Source of the DNA: Fistularia commersonii | Lineage: Eukaryota > Chordata > Actinopteri > Syngnathiformes > Fistulariidae | Assembly: GCA_037954325.1 (NCBI GenBank) | Contig: JBBMNZ010000035.1 | Location: 9,055,001-9,119,000, forward strand | Reading direction: 5' to 3' | DNA length: 64,000 bases | Shown here: positions 57,117 to 64,000 of the stretch, piece by piece | Numbering within the stretch: the stretch's first letter is position 1 | Layout of the letters: each line of letters begins with the position of its first letter | Notes under the pieces: model-generated | Database searches by the model: none | What the model saw: the letters and a program-made list of their open reading frames with translations, nothing else | What the model was told of the DNA's origin: nothing | Position numbers and translations under genes: made by a program

Positions 57117-58680
57117 AGTCCTGGCCTTCAGTTGGTTTAGTCATAAACCTAACATCAACGAAAATCCACAGGTAACCTCTTTCAGAATTTTTTTCATTAC
57201 AGTCCACATTTAAAGTTCATCACTGAAGGGAAGGCAAAAGCATCACTGAAGGCATCACTGAGAGTGCTGGCAAAGAAAACTAGCTTTTTTCGTCAGTTCA
57301 GTTTATCTTTTTTTCATTTTATCATTGCTGTGGTTTAGCTTGGGGCTTTTTTATGAAAAATCATTGTACGAATAAATAAATAGTGTTGATTTTTTTTTTT
57401 TTTTTTTCTGACCTGTTTTTAATGATTAACAAAAATCACTAAAAAAGAATCCAAGTCACTCTGTGCTTGTGGGTGCTGCTCACTCAACTCCCAGACAACT
57501 TGGATGAAATAATCATGAATGATTAATTGTGTACCATCGTTTTAACCCCTTTAATTATGCTGTCGGCGAGGGAGTAAACCATAGATTTGTTGTGCGCCAA
57601 GCAAAGTCAGAGGAGTGAGTAGAAGACAAAAAAGGCGCAACCTTAATTCAATTAGGTTTTAATTGCTATTGCTAAGTATTAGCCATTGTTATGACGATAA
57701 CATGAGTGACAATAATATTTGCTGCCAGGACATTTACCCTTTTTGAATCCTTCAAGCTTGACAATAAACTGTGTTGAACACGCGACCTCTTCAGAGCCAG
57801 TGTTTTTGAATGTTTTGTGGGATTATAAATGAGGGTACATTTTAACAATTTTTTTTTGGACACCACTATTGCCACTACTAAACTACTACTACTACTGCTA
57901 CTTGATCTGGCGCTTGATCTGATATTTGGAAACCTTTTTTGAGAGAATTATTAGATTTTCTTAAGAAACACTCATTTAAAAAAAAATAATTTGAAAAAAT
58001 ATTGAATTGATTGGGAACCATTTATTTTTTAATTTAATTTAATTTTTCTTTATTTTTCAAACTATATTTAGGCCTGCTGTAAATTCCCCATTTTTAATGA
58101 GGGATGAAATCAGTTGCCTCTCTTCAGGGATTCATTATGCATCACCGGCTGAAGAAGTGCTTTGGTTGAATTTTAATCATTATTTGAGGTTTTACAGATA
58201 TCTGTTGCCATGAATGTTTGGCTGAGTAGAAAAAAACTTTAACGCTGTCAGCAGGTTCTGCAGCAGAGAGGTTTATTAAAAGGTTTATTGAGTATTTTTA
58301 GCCTTTTTTTGCACGTCCGTCTCTTTTGCCTTTTTTATTTGTTTTGCTACATTGCTTTGCACCAATGCACCTCGTGCATATGTGTCCTTATCAGTGGGTC
58401 TAAGATATAAACAAAGTGGGGATTAGGCAAGCAAAAAGCAACAAACAATCCTCCGTTAATGAGAAGAGTATTAACTAAGATTTCAAGCAATGTATTATAT
58501 AAAGAATGCCCATAGTGGCCTGATTCTTCTGTTTCTGGTGTCACTATTAATGAGACTAGCAGAATCAACCACAAGAAACATAACAAAATGATTAACTAAA
58601 GTTTTAACCTAGATAAAATTCATTCATTTCAAATATCCAGGTTCTTTATTATTTTAATTGTTGAAGTTTGATAGTCTTTA
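57117..58680. other. Gene-free stretch with candidate conserved block
   Basis: 57500-57750 is repeat-poor and rich in homeodomain-type cores (GAATGATTAATTGTG, CCTTAATTCAATTAGG, TTTTAATTGCTATTG). A 17-base poly-T lies at 57391-57408 and a CTA tract at 57881-57900. No gene or transposon recognised. Confidence 0.4.
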
Positions 58681-58687
58681 AATTTGT

Positions 58688-60018
58688 TCCCGATGCTGCC
58701 ACCTTATCTGTAGTGGAGGGGTTTGCGCGTCCTGGTGATCCTGGGAGCTATGTTGTCAGGGGCTTGATGCCCCTGAAAAGCTCACCCAAGGCAAACAGGT
58801 CCCAGGTGAGGGACCAGATGAAGTGTGGCTCAGACGACCCTTATGAAGAAGACAAACATTGGACCTAGTTTTCCCTTGCCTGGACATGGGTAACTGGGGC
58901 CGTCCTCTGGAGCCAGGTCTGGGGACAGGGCTCAATGGTGAGTGCCTAGTGGCCGGGCCTCCATCCATGGGGCTCGGCCGTGCACAGCCCAAAGACTCAG
59001 CATGAGTTCCTTTTCCCCTGGGATCACCCCCCTCAGGAAGGCCCAAGAGGGTAGTGTGCTGTGTTAGCCGGGCGCTGGCCGGAGAGGAGGGACCTTGGTG
59101 GTCCGATCCTCAGCTGCAGAAGCTGCCTCTTGGAACTTGGAATGTCACCTCTGGTGGGAAAGGAGCCCAAGCTGGTGTGCGAGGCTGAGAGATTCCAATG
59201 ATTTGTTATTGGACTTCTGTGCTCATCAAGGACTGTCCATAACAGACACCATGTCCAGACATAAAGGTGTCCATATGTACACCAACACAACTTAGGCCAC
59301 GGTTCTTTGATCGACCTTGTGGTTGTATGATTGGACTTGCGGTCTCATGTCCTGGACACTTGTGTGAAGAGAGGGACGGATCTATCAACTGATCACTACC
59401 TGGTGGTGAGCTGGCTCCGATGATGGGGGTAGATGCCATTCAGACCTGGCAGCCCCAAACATAATGTGAGGGTCTGCCGGGGAAGTCTGGCAGAGTCCCC
59501 TGTCATAAAGAGTTGCAACTCCCAATTCCGGTAGAACTACAACCACGTCCCGTGGGAGGTGGGGGACATTGAGTCAATGTTGTAGATTGATGGCAGTAAT
59601 ACTTCTGAGACCTCCTCGACCCTCTTTAAAATGCCTTCCAATGAGGAAACAGAGCCGGGGGACTTTGGAGCGGAAACCCCTATTTCTGGGGCTAAGTTGC
59701 TGAAGCAGTCAAAAAGCTCTTCAGTGGTGAGGTGGATGAGATCAGCCCAGGGTTCCTCAAGGCTCTGGATGCTTCGGGGCTGTCCTGGCTGCCGCTGGAC
59801 TGGTAGGCCTGGGGTGGTGATCGCTCTTTTTAGAAAGGGAGGTATGGGCTGTTAGGTCCCTGTATGATCAGTGTTGAAGCTTGGTCCGCTTTGCCAGTTT
59901 TAAGTCAGACCTGTTTCTGGTGAGAGTTTGACCGCACCAGGACTGCCCTTTGTCTCCGATTCTGTTCATAACTTTTATGGACAGAATTTCTGGGTGCATC
60001 CAGGGCTTCAAGGGGAAC
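58688..60018 (+). mobile_element. Rex3-type LINE retaining 5' region, 3'-truncated
   Basis: It begins with 5'-region sequence rarely kept in Rex3 copies (GTAGTGGAGGGGTTTGCGCG, GATCCTGGGAGCTATGTTGT). It carries endonuclease-region remnants (CTTGGAACTTGGAATGTCAC at 59129) and the frame D-L-L-L-D-F-C, H-Q-G-L-S-I-T-D-T-M-S-R-H-K-G-V-H-M-Y-T (59095-59295). After internal losses it picks up the start of the RT region, including CTGGTAGGCCTGGGGTGGTG (a standard Rex3 primer region) and TTTGTCTCCGATTCTGTTCA. It stops abruptly near 60018, before the catalytic Asp pair. Multiple stops and deletions. Confidence 0.85.
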
Positions 60019-60179
60019 TTCCTTGTAAAAATATTCTTGTTGTGTCATTTACATTTGCTTGGAAGTGTCTGTCAGCACATCTAATGTACCAATAGATAGT
60101 CATTGTAGACGATGCAGTCGTACCTTAATAAAAAAAAAGAAGTGTGTATTCCTAAATTTTGATTTGGTTTAGTTTCTGC

Positions 60180-60600
60180 TTTACAGCTCAAAGGGCCGTG
60201 ATTCGATTCCCATGAGGGGCCATTCTGTTTGGAGTTTGCATGTTCTCCCCATGTCAGCGTGGGTTTTCTTCAGGTTCTCCAGTTTCTTTCCACATTTCGA
60301 AAACATGTGGGAGGTTAATTGGAATACTTTGTAAAAATCCCCCAGATGTATGAATGGGATAGTGAATGGTTTTATGTCCCTATATGTAGATCATACTCAC
60401 AGGGATTGCACTAAATGATGTGCACTGAGAGGATGAAAGGTTATATGTCTCAATATGTGATCCTTGGATCCACTGCCAACCGGTCCAGGGTGTGACCAGC
60501 CTCTTGCCCAAAGACAGCTGGGATAGGCTTCAGCATACCCACAACCCTGATTGCAGGATAAGCAGTAGATAATAGGTCCATGGATGGATGGATGGATGAA
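60180..60600 (+). repeat. tRNA-derived SINE, copy 8, with internal duplication
   Basis: The head retains a B-box-like GATTCGATTCC (60200-60210). The body runs through GGAGTTTGCATGTTCTCCCC and AACCGGTCCAGGGTGTGACC, and the copy ends in an ATGG tail (60579-60600). It is about 60-100 bases longer than copy 7 because a segment (GGATGAAAGGTTATATGTCT next to GATAGTGAATGGTTTTATGTCC) is duplicated in the middle. Confidence 0.8.
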
Positions 60601-60647
60601 TATATCGAAAGAAAAAAAAAAAAAAACTTTCACATATTCCCTAATAG

Positions 60648-60962
60648 GGTGTTATAGGGGTTAGTGCCTCTGTCTCATAGCAAGAAGGTCCCTGGTTTGT
60701 TTTCCTACAGGGGCATTTCAGTGTGGAGTTTGTATTATTTTCTTAGCTGGTTCCCCTCCAGGTTCTCCGGTTTCCTCCCACAGTCCAAAAACATACAGCA
60801 GGTTGATTGGAAACCCCAAATAAGTGAATGAGTGAATGAATGGTTGTATGTCACTAAATGATGTGTGAATGAGAGGATACATGGTTGTATGTCTCTATAA
60901 ATAATACTGTGATTCACTAGTGACCTATCCAGGGTGAGCCCCTCCTCTCACTTAATGGATAA
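60648..60962 (+). repeat. tRNA-derived SINE, copy 9, same subfamily
   Basis: Head GGTTAGTGCCTCTGTCTCAT AGCAAGAAGGTCCCTGG retains the A-box region. The body has the same CACTAAATGATGTG internal duplication as copy 8. The 3' tail is missing after about 60962. Confidence 0.75.
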
Positions 60963-62596
60963 CAAAGTTCCATAGTGGTTTTTTTTTACAGTTGAACCAC
61001 ATTAAGCTCAACAGTGGCTATTTCATAAAACAAAGAAAGAATACCACCGATCAATGAAAAATCTTTTGGACAACCAAAATAAAAGTATGGGCGAGACAGT
61101 TAAAGGAAGAGTGAGAGAGAGAGCGTGAGAGAGATCATGAGGTTGTAGATGATGTGGATGATGGGGGTTGGACATATTGTCTGGTCAAAATGAACCACCA
61201 GCCGACTATATTTACTTCACAGATGTCCGTTTTCATATGATGATTATTTTCGGAAAAAAAAAAAAAAAAGGAAAAAATAATTTGAAAAAATCCTATTTCA
61301 CAGCACATTAAGATTCAGTTGTTGGCTCCAGCTGGAAAAGTACATTTTTAGTGTCTAGATCTTTAACAAGCCGAGGGTGAGTCAGCTTTGAGTCAGCACC
61401 AAGCTCATATGACCATCTGCTAAGAATAAAAGGGGTGGTGGTGATGGATGGGGCGTGATTCAGGTGGGTAGACAATGAGAGGAAGTTTGACTTTACTTGC
61501 CTTTTCAAACATTTTAGCCTTGAGCGTCATCTGCGCCTTCAACATGCAGAGAAGAAAAAAAGACTACATTATATTTAGTTGGTTTGAGCACAAGTTTTCC
61601 AAAATTGAAGCAATAAACTACAACTACATTTGCAAAAATTCCTACATTTTTGCAAATGTAGGAATGACATGATTGCAGTTAGATCTGCTTGAACGGACGT
61701 GGTTGTAAAAATCAATATGAGTGAAAGGATGCATTAATTTTCTTATTTGCGGGGGTCCCCATATTAGGACTTTAATGTTTCTGGTCCTGTATAGTTTATT
61801 CTACTTAGCTCTGATGCGTCCTCATTTATTCCAGAATATCACAAATTAACCTATAACACAGCAAGCAAAAGCAAGACCAGGAGGTCAAATACAATAACTT
61901 AAAAACTGAATAATTAAAGAAAAAGCCATTGTGATTATCCAGGAATCTAAAACTGCTGAGCGAGTCAAAGAGATGTGATTCTTAATTTATGCTTGAATAA
62001 CATATTTGTGAAGAAGTAACAATGTTTGTGCAAATGTTTTCTTAGAAAAAGGAAGCAGTAAAATTATTATTCTTGTATAACCTCTTGTCTGAAAAAGACA
62101 CTGTAAGTGAAACAGCTTTTATTTCACTTTTTTGTCCCCACTTCGACCCAATTTGCGCCCCAAATTCATTCATCAACGTGAGTTCACTAAAATCAACCAA
62201 TAAAAGTTTAGAAACATTAAATGGGTCAAGTTGCATTCAAGTTTTACTTGGTCCTCTTATTAAACATGTGACCTTCTTACATTAAATAGCTTGCTATAAT
62301 ATTTTCAATATTAGGTAGAATATAGTTAATATGAGCAATAACAGAGTAAATTAGACCTTTTGCATGTCAGCTACTTCTTAAACTCTTTACACACTCTGTT
62401 GGTAGTACTTGAGAACTCAGTATATATCGAAAATAGATACAGATTTTTGGACAAAAGACTTTTCAAACCCCAGTTACTGATAGTGGTTACTGAAGTACGA
62501 TCATCAAAAATTGATTTGAGAACTAAATTCTGAACTGTTTTTGAAAAAAAGACAAATGCCATGCATGTGAACATGTACATATATATATATATACGT
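60963..62596. other. AT-rich non-coding stretch with overlapping hairpins
   Basis: A GA-rich tract lies at 61107-61130 and a poly-A at 61254-61269. A notable inverted repeat cluster is at 61624-61665, described separately. No gene recognised. The antisense frame pair at 62042-62285 has no domain signature. Confidence 0.5.
61624..61665. repeat. Two overlapping perfect inverted repeats
   Basis: Hairpin 1: arms 61624-61638 (CTACATTTGCAAAAA) and 61647-61661, 15 perfect base pairs, 8-base loop. Hairpin 2: arms 61638-61649 (ATTCCTACATTT) and 61654-61665, 12 perfect base pairs, 4-base loop TTGC. They share bases and cannot form together. Confidence 0.9.
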
Positions 62597-62597
62597 A

Positions 62598-62798
62598 CAG
62601 TGGGGAGAAAAGTATTTGATACACTACTTATTTTTCAGCTTTTCCCACTTACAAAGCATGTAGAGGTCTTTCATTTTTATCATAGATACTCTTCAACTGT
62701 GAGTGGCAGAATCTAAAACAAAAATCCAGAAAAACACATTTTATGATTTTTAAGTAATTCATTTGCATTTTCTTGCCTGATTTAAGTATTTGATGACC
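62598..62798 (+). mobile_element. Lone Tc1 terminal inverted repeat
   Basis: TA (62596-62597), then CAGTGGGGAGAAAAGTATTT, CAAAGCATGTAGAGGTCTTT, AATCCAGAAAAACACATTTT and AAGTATTTGATGACCTAC. It aligns along its whole length with the left end of the Tc1 copy at 19755. No second end or transposase follows. The repeat runs into a TA array. Confidence 0.85.
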
Positions 62799-62806
62799 TA
62801 CAAACC

Positions 62807-62841
<35 letters not shown>

Positions 62842-62862
62842 ATGTATGTATACATATACATA
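62799..62862. repeat. TA / GTATGTATA microsatellite
   Basis: (TA)n, about thirteen units, followed by degenerate TATG/TACA units. A shorter TA run (62578-62594) stands on the other side of the Tc1 repeat. Confidence 0.9.
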
Positions 62863-63881
62863 CACACAGACCACTGAACCACTATTGTGCATATAATAGA
62901 ATATTAAGCAATCTAATTCAAGTAAAGTATCATCATCCCATTATAAATAGAATGACAGTAATCACACCTGCAAAAGATGATCCTTAAGTCCTGTATCCAC
63001 AATGACATTTGAATAATAGACTCACCCTTTTTTTAACTTCAACTGGCTTTCGTGTAAGTCTGTATACATCAAGTGTACGTAGGACATAAAAGAGGTTAAC
63101 GGGTAAGTATTCAGAGTTGAATGCAACAGCCTGGGAACCATTAGTGGAGGGAGAGTCATCGGATTTTCATTACACTGGAGATTAGCTGAAAAATGCACAT
63201 TTTTTCTCCTGCAGAAGAAAGAAAAAAGAAAACAAAAAGAATGCTTGAACAGGCTCAGTGCACATTAAAACTTTCCCTCAAGGCTGAGGTGCTTGGTCCA
63301 TTTTCACCACCGACTACCGGTCGTGTGGCTTTCACTTCTAATAACATTATTCTCTCCCGTCCTCTGAGTGTCTTGCGTGTTCGACACAGCAGAGAGGCCA
63401 GTTCTTCGACATCCGCTGTAATTTCATCAAAAAAAGGAAAGACGGTGACCTTCTCCTTCATATTTCCAAGAAATTTTCAGAAGGACCAACCTTGATGAAT
63501 TGTCAAAAGAAAATGTCCTTCTGCTCCTTGTGATGAAGACTTTAGGCATGTTCTGTCACGTACATTTTAAATTCAGCTGATCTCTCTGAGGGCTTACAGA
63601 TTCCTGTCATCTTGCAATGATGTATTTTTCTTAAATTAAAAAATGTCACCTTTTTTTGAAAAAAAAAAAAAAACCTCTTCTTCTTGTATCTAAAAGGTTT
63701 CAGCAGAAGCTCCACTTTTAACATCGGAGTATTCCTTTATCCAACTTCTAACAGGCCGGATCAGTGCGGGCAGGTGGGAATTTTTATTGTAAAGCGAGTG
63801 CCTGTTTTTATTTATTTATTATTCCCTTGGGGAGCTTCAGTATTTAATCTCCCCACATCAGACCACCCAAAGTAAAAATGA

Positions 63882-63884
<3 letters not shown>
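62863..63884. other. Non-coding stretch
   Basis: No transposon recognised. The 100-codon frame at 63193-63495 (+) is mirrored by a 68-codon antisense frame. It starts in A-rich sequence and has no recognisable domain. Poly-A at 63658-63673. Confidence 0.5.

Positions 63885-63940
<56 letters not shown>
63885..63940. repeat. GT microsatellite
   Basis: Twenty-eight perfect GT units, ending in ATGAGAGAGAGG. Confidence 0.97.
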
Positions 63941-63943
<3 letters not shown>

Positions 63944-64000
63944 AGAGAGAGGCAGAGGTTTTGTTGAGGAAAAACTGCAATTCAAAATAGCCCTCAAAGC

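Overview
The window looks like non-coding vertebrate DNA, almost certainly from a ray-finned (teleost) fish. It is AT-rich and very dense in microsatellites, and I can read no intact protein-coding gene on either strand. The fish assignment rests on the repeats. There are three decayed Rex3-type LINE copies, one of which retains the two segments matched by the commonly used Rex3 PCR primers. There are also fish-type Tc1 transposons, tRNA-derived SINEs with ATGG-repeat tails, a hAT fragment and a pogo/Tigger-like fragment.

Layout: 1-2.8 kb is AT-rich with short satellites. Three CpG-rich clusters (about 2.81-3.06, 8.04-8.46 and 10.13-10.50 kb) are the only promoter-like sequence in the first quarter. 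The last ends in a good splice donor at 10498 and is the best candidate for a non-coding first exon on the + strand. The 8.4 kb cluster has a good donor on the - strand, so the 8.4-10.5 kb interval could hold divergent starts. From 10.5 kb on, the sequence reads like intron or intergenic DNA with transposon remnants: SINE (13.5), Rex3 with a nested inverted-repeat element (14.1-14.9), Tc1 (19.8-21.2), RTE-like LINE 3' end (27.3-28.1), pogo/Tigger-like (28.3-29.0), a nested Tc1/LINE/MITE composite (37.4-38.8), Rex3 (45.9-47.2), hAT (55.1-55.6), solo LTR (56.8-57.1), Rex3 with its 5' region (58.7-60.0), tandem SINEs (60.2-61.0) and a lone Tc1 terminal repeat (62.6).

Repeat-poor, higher-complexity blocks lie near 29.4-29.7, 35.7-37.3, 41.0-41.4, 44.5-44.9, 47.8-48.2, 49.5-49.8, 50.6-50.9 and 57.5-57.8 kb. 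These are where conserved regulatory elements or unrecognised exons would most plausibly be. Several have usable splice signals (710-758, 24093-24252, 31763-31816, 36052-36190, 50749-50879), but none gives a protein I recognise. I found no new biochemical system. The most informative structures are the datable nested insertions, the solo LTR and hAT copy with target-site duplications, a dispersed non-coding pair at 18.1/23.7 kb, and an overlapping double hairpin at 61.6 kb. All family names come from recognition of sequence, not from a database search.
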